Below the pieces are notes generated by a model. The model made no database searches and had not been told where the DNA came from. It worked only from the letters and a program-made list of their open reading frames with translations. 64,000 nucleotides of DNA from positions 53,063 through 117,062 of the forward strand of contig NZ_RHOD01000006.1 in assembly GCF_003946095.1 (NCBI RefSeq), read 5' to 3'. The position numbers and the translations under genes were made by a program. The DNA comes from Levilactobacillus lindianensis (lineage in GTDB: Bacteria; Bacillota; Bacilli; Lactobacillales; Lactobacillaceae). This document shows positions 24,313 to 33,500 of the stretch, piece after piece (position 1 is the stretch's first letter; each line of letters opens with the position of its first letter).

Positions 24313-25301
24313 TAGCTAGTCGCCCCCGTTGTCGTGGCGTCGGTAGGCTCATCATTTTCCACTGTGACATACCGATGTAAGTGGTCTTCAGCAGACTTGG
24401 ACTGTGCAGTGGCCTCATCGGCTACAACAATATCAAGCGGCAACCCATCGATACATAGACCGTCAGCATCAGTAATCGTTAAGGTATGTGTACCAAGTAC
24501 GACCCCCTTCACGAACTTGGGCACCTGAGTAACCTCACTAGTAGCTGGATTAATCAGTAAGACGTTATCTTTGTCTACCATCTTGTAGACGACTCCGTCT
24601 ACAGTAACACTGGCGTCTCCATTATCAGCGACCATATTTTTTCCATCTGTGAGGGTGGTCTTAGCCGTCTCTGCCGTGATATAGGCGTCACCAGATGCGT
24701 TTACTGGATCTTTCTCAAACCTGTTGGCGCCCGTGAAGTCGTTGTCTTTATCTTGGTCGGCCAGCGATTCTGGAATATGCTCCTTAATATCCTCAATCGT
24801 TGCAACATGCTTTGCAACTAGAATTGCATCAAGATCATTTTCGTTCAATGAGCCAGCCTGACTGACGGTGATCAGAACATTATCCGTATCGCTGACTGTC
24901 GTGTCTGTTTGGAATGAGTCATTGATATTTGAATGACCATCATACGCCGGAATGTAGTCAGGCAACGAACTTGGAAGCACCCCGTATAAGGCTTCATCGC
25001 CGTTCTCAAGACGTGCATAGAAGCCAACGGTATAGAGACTATAGTCAGTGGTAACATCCTTAGATGGAAAATCTACCCGCATGGTCAAAGTAGTTTTGTC
25101 CTTCTTGACGATTCGTGAATACTGTACTTCCTGCTTAACATCGGCAATATCTGTCAGGGCCTTAATGTCCTCAATCGAAGATGCCGAGTAGTCGTGGCTG
25201 CTGGCAACTGCCCGAGTAAACTGAATCTTATCTAACCCGCCTTGCGTACTAGTTGCCAACTCTCGCCCAGCCTCAGTTAGATACGTTTTATCAAATTGCA
25301 C
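24312..25301 (-). CDS. phage tail fibre protein
   Basis: 329 residues. The N-terminal 150 residues (TYLTEAGRELATSTQGG..IQFTRAVASSHDYSASSIEDIKALTDI..VKQEVQYSRI) resemble the N-terminal fibre/collar domain of P2 gpH-type proteins of firmicute myophages, which attach the fibre to the baseplate. The remaining part is strand-rich. Encoded directly after the gp48-like baseplate gene, as usual. Confidence 0.7.
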   Translation of the reverse strand: MQFDKTYLTEAGRELATSTQGGLDKIQFTRAVASSHDYSASSIEDIKALTDIADVKQEVQYSRIVKKDKTTLTMRVDFPSKDVTTDYSLYTVGFYARLENGDEALYGVLPSSLPDYIPAYDGHSNINDSFQTDTTVSDTDNVLITVSQAGSLNENDLDAILVAKHVATIEDIKEHIPESLADQDKDNDFTGANRFEKDPVNASGDAYITAETAKTTLTDGKNMVADNGDASVTVDGVVYKMVDKDNVLLINPATSEVTQVPKFVKGVVLGTHTLTITDADGLCIDGLPLDIVVADEATAQSKSAEDHLHRYVTVENDEPTDATTTGATS

Positions 25302-25304
25302 TTG

Positions 25305-26027
25305 CTATCCCTCCTTTACAATGCGGTGAATCCGCTGCTTTTGCGTCACAGTAGCAATCATTGTCGAGCCATCCCCAACGACATGCTCACGGTCGACCTG
25401 CGAGTCCATGACAGCAAAGTGCTGCCGGTTGCGTGATGTTGCTGTGGCGATGAACAGGTTTGATTCTGCATGTGCTTGGAAGTCGACACCAACGATCTTC
25501 ACCTCAGGCATCACCGCGCCCTCTAAGGCCTTAATCAACAGATTCTTTTTCCTAGCGGATTTGCTGTATTTATTGGGAATGTTGGTGAACCGAATTGCTT
25601 CAGGATCGCCGCCAAGTTCCTCAGGATCGGTGACGAGACTGAATTCGGTTGGATCGGCTTGCAGGATGAAGGCAATCAAATCAATCAAATCATCTTCAGT
25701 GACCCCCATTTGGTTGAGCATACGTGCCAGCCGAACCTGGAATCTGAGAAATTCGTCATCGTCGTCAATCCGACTAACGCCCCAGTCCGCCGCAGTATCC
25801 TCGAGGATTCTTCCACTGGCCCTATCGAGCTGACGCGATTCGTAAATCTTTCGGAAGATTGATACTTCACCAATCACCACATCAGCAATGATATTAAGCA
25901 GTGCTTGATTAGTGCTGTCAGGTGATTGATTCATCATCCCAGGTTGTGAGCTCAGGATTAACTGGCGAATCGTATCATCATCTAGTCCTAGGTCGGCCCA
26001 GAACTGATCCCATTGCTCATCAGTCAT
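25305..26027 (-). CDS. baseplate protein, YmfQ/DUF2313 (Mu gp48-like)
   Basis: 240 residues. Follows the gp47 gene with an 8-nt overlap and carries the family pattern DRASGRILEDTAADWGVSRIDDDDEFLRFQVRLARM. Part of the baseplate wedge that links gp47 to the tail fibre. Confidence 0.75.
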   Translation of the reverse strand: MTDEQWDQFWADLGLDDDTIRQLILSSQPGMMNQSPDSTNQALLNIIADVVIGEVSIFRKIYESRQLDRASGRILEDTAADWGVSRIDDDDEFLRFQVRLARMLNQMGVTEDDLIDLIAFILQADPTEFSLVTDPEELGGDPEAIRFTNIPNKYSKSARKKNLLIKALEGAVMPEVKIVGVDFQAHAESNLFIATATSRNRQHFAVMDSQVDREHVVGDGSTMIATVTQKQRIHRIVKEG

Positions 26028-27243
26028 CGATGATCACCTCGATATTGTCTGCAGTGATATAGGCCAGTGAGTATAGATCGACTGCAACGTTGCCAAGGGA
26101 CAATGACGCCTTATCAGTGCCTACAGTCAAATCGATGCTGCTGATTCCATCTACCTGCCACAGGTATTCAAAAAGCTTCGAGTACAGTAAGGAATCACCC
26201 ATGCTAAGGGTTCGATCATATTCAATGACCTTATCCTTTAGATTGGCAATACCGTTGTCTGAATCGAAGCTATCGGTAGTCTTGATATGAACTTGTACGT
26301 ACACTGCCTGGAGCTTTGCCCGTGAAAAGTTAACTGTACGTTTTTGACCTGAGTGGTTCAGTACCGTCTTTGATACCTCGCCAACCGTATGCCCAGGTGC
26401 TCCAATCGCGTGAAAAATTGCCTCAGCAATATCCTGATCAGCTCCGCCAATCACATAGAAATGACTGGTCTTAGCGGGGTTGCCAAACGAGTCTTCGGTT
26501 AGCTCATTATTGACCTGAACCTTGCATTGAAGAACACCGGCCACATTTTCAACATTAGTCTTAAGACCGTCTTCAGTGGAATCTGAACGCGCTAATCGAT
26601 TCTCAAAGGCTCGATCCCGGTAATTAATCTCAGACTCAATTTCATCACCACCGCTGGCAGCTTCAGGATTGGTTACCCGGATGACACCGTCAATTGATTC
26701 CCCCGATTGGTCAGTAATTGTTCCAGCCCCAACATTGCCACTAATCCCATTCTGATCTGCTTGAGCCTGAACCACTATGCGCCCGATCTCGTTTCCATCA
26801 TCATCGGTCAAAGGAACATCTTGGCCGTTGTCGTCCTTAACCGTGGCAATCTCAGGAACCTTGGCTTCTTCAATCACATCGAATAGGACTTCATCTGCAG
26901 TACCGAACTGAGTGCCTTCAGGAATAACGGTCCCGACGTTGGCATCAATTTGTAAGTAGGTAGTAGCCGGGGTAGCTGGCTTACGGCTCACCCCAAAGTC
27001 TGATCCAATGATGTCGAGGTCTGAATTACGACCCCGCAAGATGGACCAGGCGTTATAGACTAACTCGCCAAAATCTTCAACTTTCTTACGTCCCAAGGAC
27101 AAGCCACCTAATAGTTGGCCCAAATGATGGGCGTCGTCTGTTGCGACGTTGTCGCCTAGCTTTTCCTTCGCGTCCTGATTGATTTCTTCCCGTAAGTCAT
27201 CGAGTTCCTGCAAGTCGTAACCATTTTCGTCAGTCAAAGCCAT
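26020..27243 (-). CDS. baseplate J-like protein (Mu gp47 / XkdT)
   Basis: 407 residues, full length for the family. ILRGRNSDLDIIGSDFGVSRKPATPATTYLQ at the N-terminus, GISGNVGAGTIT and FENRLARSDS.EDGLKTNVENVAGV are typical of gp47/XkdT. It forms baseplate wedges in contractile tails. It overlaps the gp25-like gene by 14 nt. Confidence 0.88.
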   Translation of the reverse strand: MALTDENGYDLQELDDLREEINQDAKEKLGDNVATDDAHHLGQLLGGLSLGRKKVEDFGELVYNAWSILRGRNSDLDIIGSDFGVSRKPATPATTYLQIDANVGTVIPEGTQFGTADEVLFDVIEEAKVPEIATVKDDNGQDVPLTDDDGNEIGRIVVQAQADQNGISGNVGAGTITDQSGESIDGVIRVTNPEAASGGDEIESEINYRDRAFENRLARSDSTEDGLKTNVENVAGVLQCKVQVNNELTEDSFGNPAKTSHFYVIGGADQDIAEAIFHAIGAPGHTVGEVSKTVLNHSGQKRTVNFSRAKLQAVYVQVHIKTTDSFDSDNGIANLKDKVIEYDRTLSMGDSLLYSKLFEYLWQVDGISSIDLTVGTDKASLSLGNVAVDLYSLAYITADNIEVIIDD

Positions 27244-27616
27244 CCGTTTCCACCTCCATTCCTGTATCAGTTGATTGCTCGTTGCCGTTGTCGTCTATAG
27301 TTACAATCTTCAGACTGACCGTGGCTGTGCGGCCCGCACGAGTGATTCCAGTAATCTCCGCACTAACAAATGTATCGAAATGGCTCTCGAGATAATCACT
27401 AATCTCCGCTTCCATTGCGGGCTGGTTATCGATTTCAGATAACAGACTAAGATGGTTCAACCCAAAGCCTTCATTCCACACGAGTTCGCCCTCGTTGGTT
27501 CCTAGAGCCACTCGGTAAGCCTCGGATTGATTGACATCCTCAGCCATAATCAAATCCCCATTTTCGGGGTCAATTTGAATGTCGTTATCAGTGCCAACCG
27601 CGAAGTCTTTACTCAT
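27230..27616 (-). CDS. XkdS/gp25-like baseplate wedge protein (DUF2634)
   Basis: 128 residues. GENGDLIMAEDVNQSEAYRVAL.T..GE..W is the lysozyme-fold wedge motif shared by gp25 and XkdS. Overlaps of 4 nt upstream and 14 nt downstream place it firmly in the baseplate operon. Confidence 0.8.
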   Translation of the reverse strand: MSKDFAVGTDNDIQIDPENGDLIMAEDVNQSEAYRVALGTNEGELVWNEGFGLNHLSLLSEIDNQPAMEAEISDYLESHFDTFVSAEITGITRAGRTATVSLKIVTIDDNGNEQSTDTGMEVETDGFD

Positions 27617-27984
27617 TGTTTAACCACCCCAATCACTATGCCATCATTCAAGCTGTGCATCCGTCGACTCGCGAGCATGAACTGACCAGAATCTTCGTAG
27701 TTGTCCAGATCCCGGTCATGGAAAACGACAACCACGCGGTCGCCACGCTTCATCTTTGTTGGGCTTCCACCCTTGAGATATTCAGCTGCATTAGCAAGTA
27801 CCAGACAGTTACCGATAATTGACCGTTTGTTACCATTGGAATCTAGCGGGGCTGGCTGTACGTCAGCAGTTTTACCATCGTAGAAAACAACGTCTCCTAC
27901 AATCACGCAGTTAACACCTGCCTGAAAGTACGGCATCAATTCGCCAACTACTAAGTCCAGCGCCTCATTTTTATCCTTACTCAT
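27613..27984 (-). CDS. XkdR-like baseplate protein (DUF2577)
   Basis: 123 residues with an OB-like strand pattern (VIVGDVVFYDGKTADVQPAPLD...GDRVVVVFHDRDLDNY), typical of DUF2577/XkdR proteins that sit between XkdQ and XkdS. Confidence 0.75.
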   Translation of the reverse strand: MSKDKNEALDLVVGELMPYFQAGVNCVIVGDVVFYDGKTADVQPAPLDSNGNKRSIIGNCLVLANAAEYLKGGSPTKMKRGDRVVVVFHDRDLDNYEDSGQFMLASRRMHSLNDGIVIGVVKQ

Positions 27985-28925
27985 ACCAACTCCACCTCAC
28001 AACTTGTCTGCATATCATCTAGTGAATGGGTGTAGTTCTTAACCCTGACAAAGCTCTTAATGTTTTCAGCGACGTAGAAGGTCGACGAGTTGGCAATCAT
28101 CGGATTAAGATACGTGACCACCGTCCATGTTGCCTTCTTGCCGTCTTCATCACTGATTGTTGGCTGATTAACCAACCCATCTCGTAACGTGAAATAAAGA
28201 TGAGTTTGGTATAAGGTCGGCTTCTCATCGTAGTCGATGACAATGTCATCCATTCGATACTGAAACCGGCTCCCACAATCTTTCACGATCTTCTTAATTG
28301 CAGATTCCGGCTTAGATGACACGGTGTAGCCCCGCTTGTACACCTTATTCTTCTTAAGATGTAACACTGCAATAGGAATACCCGCCTCGCGAGATATTCG
28401 CTGGATGATAGTCTTGGCTTTAACACCTTTTTTAAAGCGAATATTGATGTTCTTTTTCTTGCTGGTAATCCAGGTGATCGTGCGCCCACTTGAAGTCTTG
28501 TACGAGTGCTTCACCTTTTTTGCTCCAGAATAAGCATTATAAATCTTCTTGTTCTTGCTGTAGTCCTTCCCAGCAACAAAGGTAATCGTGAGGAGACGAT
28601 CTTCGCCATCTTTGGCTACCGGTGCAACCTTTGTGATATTGCCAACAGCGATAATGCCGAAAACATCATATCCCCCAGCCTTAACCACAATGTGGGCCTT
28701 AGGTTTGAAAAGCTTCTCGTGTTCCTTAGACAAGTTGGCCAGGGTAATCGAGTTTGTTGCAGGCGATCCGCCATCCCCACCGCTAATATCACCGGTGATA
28801 CCAACCCCATAGCCTATTGGATGGAAGTTAGTGAATTTATAAGTCCCGGACTTGAGTTCCAAATCAACTTCAATCTTTGATCCATACCAGGTCTTTTCTC
28901 CAGGATTAGTGGTTTCAATCGTCAT
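27981..28925 (-). CDS. XkdQ-like baseplate hub / late control protein
   Basis: About 314 residues. Strand-rich hub protein with GITGDISGGDGGSPATNSITLANL and a basic central region, matching XkdQ/YqbQ position and length. I chose ATG 28925, which overlaps the end of the upstream gene; ATG 28943 is also possible. The hub connects tail tube and baseplate. Confidence 0.7.
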   Translation of the reverse strand: MTIETTNPGEKTWYGSKIEVDLELKSGTYKFTNFHPIGYGVGITGDISGGDGGSPATNSITLANLSKEHEKLFKPKAHIVVKAGGYDVFGIIAVGNITKVAPVAKDGEDRLLTITFVAGKDYSKNKKIYNAYSGAKKVKHSYKTSSGRTITWITSKKKNINIRFKKGVKAKTIIQRISREAGIPIAVLHLKKNKVYKRGYTVSSKPESAIKKIVKDCGSRFQYRMDDIVIDYDEKPTLYQTHLYFTLRDGLVNQPTISDEDGKKATWTVVTYLNPMIANSSTFYVAENIKSFVRVKNYTHSLDDMQTSCEVELV

Positions 28926-29262
28926 CACTGTCACCATCCTCATACAGACTATCATCTAGCAAGAAGACACTCTTTTGGAAGTTGCCAAAGGTCACCGATG
29001 ACTGTAATCCGGCCTCATCCATAGGTACGAGCCGTTCCGGTGGCAACCAGTCATAACTGGCCCAATACCATAATGGAACGCCGTAGGTAAGCGGTTCGCC
29101 ATTAATTTTATGGGTTTCATCATCCACAGCAACCATATCAATGGTGAGCTGCTGGGACAACTCATTTTTCTGAAGAGTCAGCTCGAAAACACCGTTCTCA
29201 AACTCAACTTCTTGTCGGTCAGGTAAGCTTGTCAAATCGAACATGATACTATCTCGTTTCAT
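28915..29262 (-). CDS. baseplate plug-like protein
   Basis: 115 residues, acidic end (EDGDSDDD). The pattern LPDRQEVEFENGVFELTL..NE...QLTIDM...INGEPLTYGVPLWYW is like the small 'baseplate plug' (Pam3 gp18-like) proteins encoded before the hub gene. The assignment rests on pattern and order. Confidence 0.5.
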   Translation of the reverse strand: MKRDSIMFDLTSLPDRQEVEFENGVFELTLQKNELSQQLTIDMVAVDDETHKINGEPLTYGVPLWYWASYDWLPPERLVPMDEAGLQSSVTFGNFQKSVFLLDDSLYEDGDSDDD

Positions 29263-29273
29263 TCACTTACCCC

Positions 29274-30542
29274 CTACTTTGGAATCTTGAGTTTTCGACC
29301 GGGAAACATGGTCTTCTTCCAGCTGCCATTGAGCTTGGTCAAAGTGGCCACACTTGTCTTGTACTTGCGAGCTAGTCCCCAGTAGGTTTCTCCAGACTTA
29401 ACCACATGCGAACGGTACTTGGACTTGCTACTGCCTTTCTTTTTCGAACCCTTAGTACTACCTTTCTTCTTTGTTTTCTTCTTAGCCTTGTTATAAAGGA
29501 TTCGTGCCTGTTTAACATAGGTAAAGGTAATACTGAGCTCCAACAGATTTTCACGTGGAAGACCCGAAACAGTTTTAGCAAGCGATGAAATTTTTACGTG
29601 ATTCCAATTCGAAAAGCCTCGCATGATAAATTCAGTGTCGATGCGTTGCAGTTTTTGTAAATTGGAAAACTTTTTATCACAGTCAGCAAATGATTTTCCG
29701 AAGAGATAGTATGTGCCAGATAATTCCTTACTGGTACGCGTTGACTTACCGGCTCGTGGGTCGGAATTGTCAACACCGACGGAAGTAATCTCACTAGTAT
29801 TCGTCTCAGTAGGCTGAACTTCACCAAAAAAATAAACAACCGAGCTCATCAAATCAGCCGGATAAATGACGGTCTGACCAACGAGCGGTTGTTTTTTATG
29901 TTCGGCTATTTTAGATTTAATACTTTTGAGATTAGCCTTCTGTTTCTTTTTCTTCTCGGCTGCTTTACGTTTTGTCTGTTCGGCTTTAAGTTTCTTTTCA
30001 GCATCTTTATCCTTTGATTTCAGCTTCTTCAGACTAGTCAGCTTAGACTTCGACTGCTTTAGCTTTGTTCGGGCCTTACTCTGTGCTGTTAACTGCTTTT
30101 GATAACCACTTGAGCTGGTTACCTTTTTCAAGTCAGCATACGCAGCTTTCTGACTTTTCTTAAGACTGTTTATCTTAGATTGAATTGCTTTCTTGGAAGC
30201 AGTGTTTTTAGCATTAGCTAGCTTGGATTCTTGCGTGTCAATTTGCTTAGTTACCGCATCGTAAGCCGCCTTTCGAACAGAATATCCATTCTGTTTTTTA
30301 AGGTAGTCATCGGTCTTGTCGATTACCTTTTGTTGACTGGTAATCGCGCGTTGGGTGCTACTAATCTTACTTGCATCACTCTTCACCTTCCTTTTAATTT
30401 TTGAAACTTGGCTAGTAAGCTGCTTATCAGACATTTCAGACGGTGATAACAAAGATACTGGCAGACTAACCACTTTAGTAGTCGGCATATTGATGTAGCG
30501 ATTAACATTCGTAACTACATTTGCTTTCAATGTAATATCCAT
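29274..30542 (-). CDS. XkdP-like LysM tail protein with coiled-coil insertion
   Basis: 422 residues. The C-terminal 48 residues are a LysM module (SHVVKSGETYWGLARKYKTS..TLTKLNG), as in XkdP/YqbP, which lies between tape measure and hub in PBSX-like phages. Residues about 35-205 are an extremely Lys/Ser/Gln-rich helical region, followed by a second Lys-rich linker (residues 350-370). XkdP of PBSX is much shorter, so this insertion is unusual. It probably helps to anchor the hub to peptidoglycan. Confidence 0.75.
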   Translation of the reverse strand: MDITLKANVVTNVNRYINMPTTKVVSLPVSLLSPSEMSDKQLTSQVSKIKRKVKSDASKISSTQRAITSQQKVIDKTDDYLKKQNGYSVRKAAYDAVTKQIDTQESKLANAKNTASKKAIQSKINSLKKSQKAAYADLKKVTSSSGYQKQLTAQSKARTKLKQSKSKLTSLKKLKSKDKDAEKKLKAEQTKRKAAEKKKKQKANLKSIKSKIAEHKKQPLVGQTVIYPADLMSSVVYFFGEVQPTETNTSEITSVGVDNSDPRAGKSTRTSKELSGTYYLFGKSFADCDKKFSNLQKLQRIDTEFIMRGFSNWNHVKISSLAKTVSGLPRENLLELSITFTYVKQARILYNKAKKKTKKKGSTKGSKKKGSSKSKYRSHVVKSGETYWGLARKYKTSVATLTKLNGSWKKTMFPGRKLKIPK

Positions 30543-33500
30543 TAAATCACCAACCCTCCTTCACCTTGATCCGTCCCAATTGCTCGGTGAATCATGTCTA
30601 CCAGCTGTTCTGCAGAATCCGACAATCCCTTTTGAACCTGCTTACTAATATTGTGACTATCTCCACCGCCTTGAACTGTGATGTGATTGGTCATCTTGAT
30701 GGTTACGCTCGTGCCACTTGTTCCAGCAGACTTCACTTGTGGAACGCGTTGACTAGGACGCGATGCAATTGATCTGTTGAGACTACCCGCAAGACCCGTG
30801 CCATCGATACCAGCCCGTGCGCGGATTGCGCTTTTAATTAACCCATCTGCATTTGCTTTCTTAGGATTAATTGCCACCTCATGGTCTTTTTCTCCAAAAA
30901 CATTAAGTTTTCCTGATTCAGACCAGCCACCTTCATTGTGTAATGCGGCCTCAATTTTCTTTGCACCTGCAACGTGCTGAGCATTATACCCGCCACGTTC
31001 CCATTGGCTTGAGAACTTGTTCGCCAGTGAAGCAACTGAGCCAGTCCCACGAAGCACACTCTTCAAGACTGAGCTGTCAGAACCGTCACCTTTTAAAGCA
31101 AATTTCAGTTGCGTTCCGGCGCTCTTCCAGTTCTTTCCATGTCGCTTGGCGTAGCTGATTAAGGCTGCCTTCCGACCGCCTAACCATTGCCCAAGGCCAC
31201 TGGCACCACCACCGGGATTAATCGCACCAGGATTCAGACCTGATTCAAATTCCCAGTTACCTAGGACGGCCGCGATACCAGCATTGGTTGCTGGTCCATA
31301 CATTTTCTTGATAGCTGCCGCCAGTGTCTTGGCCCGTGAGGTCATGCCCCCGGACAGACTACCAACATCGGCGTCGCCAATTGAGTCTTGGAGGTTCTTC
31401 TTAATCCAGCTAATCGCTGATGAGCCCAATTGCGACTTAACTAGCCTAGTCATGGCTTTGCTAATCTTTGGAGCCTTCTTGCCACCAGAATTGCCGTAGT
31501 TACCATGAAGCTTGGTAACATCAAGCCAGCCACGAGTTGATCCACCACCATGAGACCATAGTCCCTGAGTTGAAGCACCAATGTGGACGTGAGTACCCGA
31601 CGGACCTAGTTTGGCAATTGCTTGCCCCTGCTTAACGTGATCACCAGCGTGAACAAGTAACGTGGCACCGTGACCGCTCTTGCCATTCAGTTCCTGATAA
31701 ATCAGGCTCAGCTTGCCACCTTTGGTTCCGATGTACTCACCAATACCATTACCGCCTTCCCAGCCAGCTTTGGTGCCCGTACTAGTTACGGTAGAGTCTT
31801 GGAGTGCGTGGACGGTCCTCCCACCAGAGAAGTCATTCCCATCATGAGAGCTGAATCCGCCGCTAACGCCGCCCCGATTACCAAATCCAGATGTCTTGAT
31901 CCATCCAGCACCTGGTGAGTGCAACACAGGACCTCCACCACCGTTACTACTGATGAGGCTTTCAATGTAGTTCCACATAGCGTTTTCCCAGTTAGAACCA
32001 ACAGACTTTGCTCCTGACTTAGACGTTCCCGTTAATCCCTGACGCAACGTTGAGCCGTTCGGCTTGACGTTCATTGTGAACTCTTGGCTAAATGCCTTGC
32101 TTGGGTCGCCTGCATTGGAAGATGCTAATGACTTCAGCTTACTGTCTGAAGCACCAGTCCCTTTCTTGAAGTGAGGAAGATATGGCTTTGCTCGTTCAAC
32201 CTGAGAGCCGTTGAAGACTTCATCACCTTTTTGGAGATGAACAGCCACATTATCCCCGACTGGTTTTAGCAGCTGGCTACCACGAGCAACTAATTCTTGT
32301 CGTGGACCAAATTGTGCGTCATTCAAAACTGCCAACTGGTCGCTAACAATAGGGCCATTCGACCCAGCCGCATAGTGAATTGGTTTCAAAACTTGCTTAT
32401 TACCACCAAATTGAGACAGAGCTGAGTCAATTCCACTAATCCCCCCATTGAGGGAAGAAATGGCCCCTGACATAGCCGTATGAGCATATGCCTTTAACTT
32501 ACCCATGATTGAGCCAAAGTCGCTTACAGTTGCTTTAGCGGCTTGGTTCATCCCATCATGAAGTTGGTCCATTTGCTTTTGACTACCTTTTTGCATTTGG
32601 TCAAAGTCGGAAATCGTCTGTTTACTAATCTTTCCAGTCAGATTAGACGTGTCACTACGTAATCGTTTAAACTCCTGAATAGAGTCCTTACTAAACTTGG
32701 TAATCTTTGACTTGGACTTCTTAGTCCCTTTGGAATACCCGCTGGATAAATCATCACCAATTTTGTTGGCAGTTCGCTTAGTCTTGTATTCAGCGTTCTT
32801 TAGACTCGCATCGTTAATCCCAGTGATACTTGTCTTGGAGCTAACGTTGATACCCTTGAGTGAAGTAGTTCCTTTAGCATAACCTGGTAGAGTCCGGCCC
32901 TTCCCAAGCCCACCATGGAGCATTCTGGCAGTATCCTTAGCATTGATGATATGCTCACCAGCAAATACCTTAGCTACTACTGGGCCTTTCCCTAAGAAGC
33001 GGAAAGTACCCTTAGAAGAGTTGTATGCCATTTCCTGACCAGCTTCATTAAGCATGGCCATCCCAGTTTTATGAATTGGACCACCAGTTGCATGACCAAA
33101 TCCAGTAACCAGTTTCTTAACAACTCGTTTAGACTTTTTCTTTTTAGAACTAAACTTAGAAGGATTGAGTACACCATAACTAGTATCCGCGTATGGCCCT
33201 GAACCAAATTGTCCAGCTATGGTAGCATGAGTTTGCCAACTTGGCTCACCACCGTCATGAAGACTGGTTGTGTGATTGGGATCGACGCTTTTATAAGCGT
33301 TGTGTTTAGGATCTTTATCTTTATTAGCATGCAAAATATCCTTTGATGCAATAGCCTTAGCAATCTCGCCACCGAGATAAGCACCAAGCCAAGCACCTTC
33401 CGGCCCGCCAAGATAACCCCCGATAGCCGCGCCGACACCTTTACCACCTGCTACCCAAAGCTCTTTGCCACCTTTTTTGGTACTAATACCATCTTTAAAC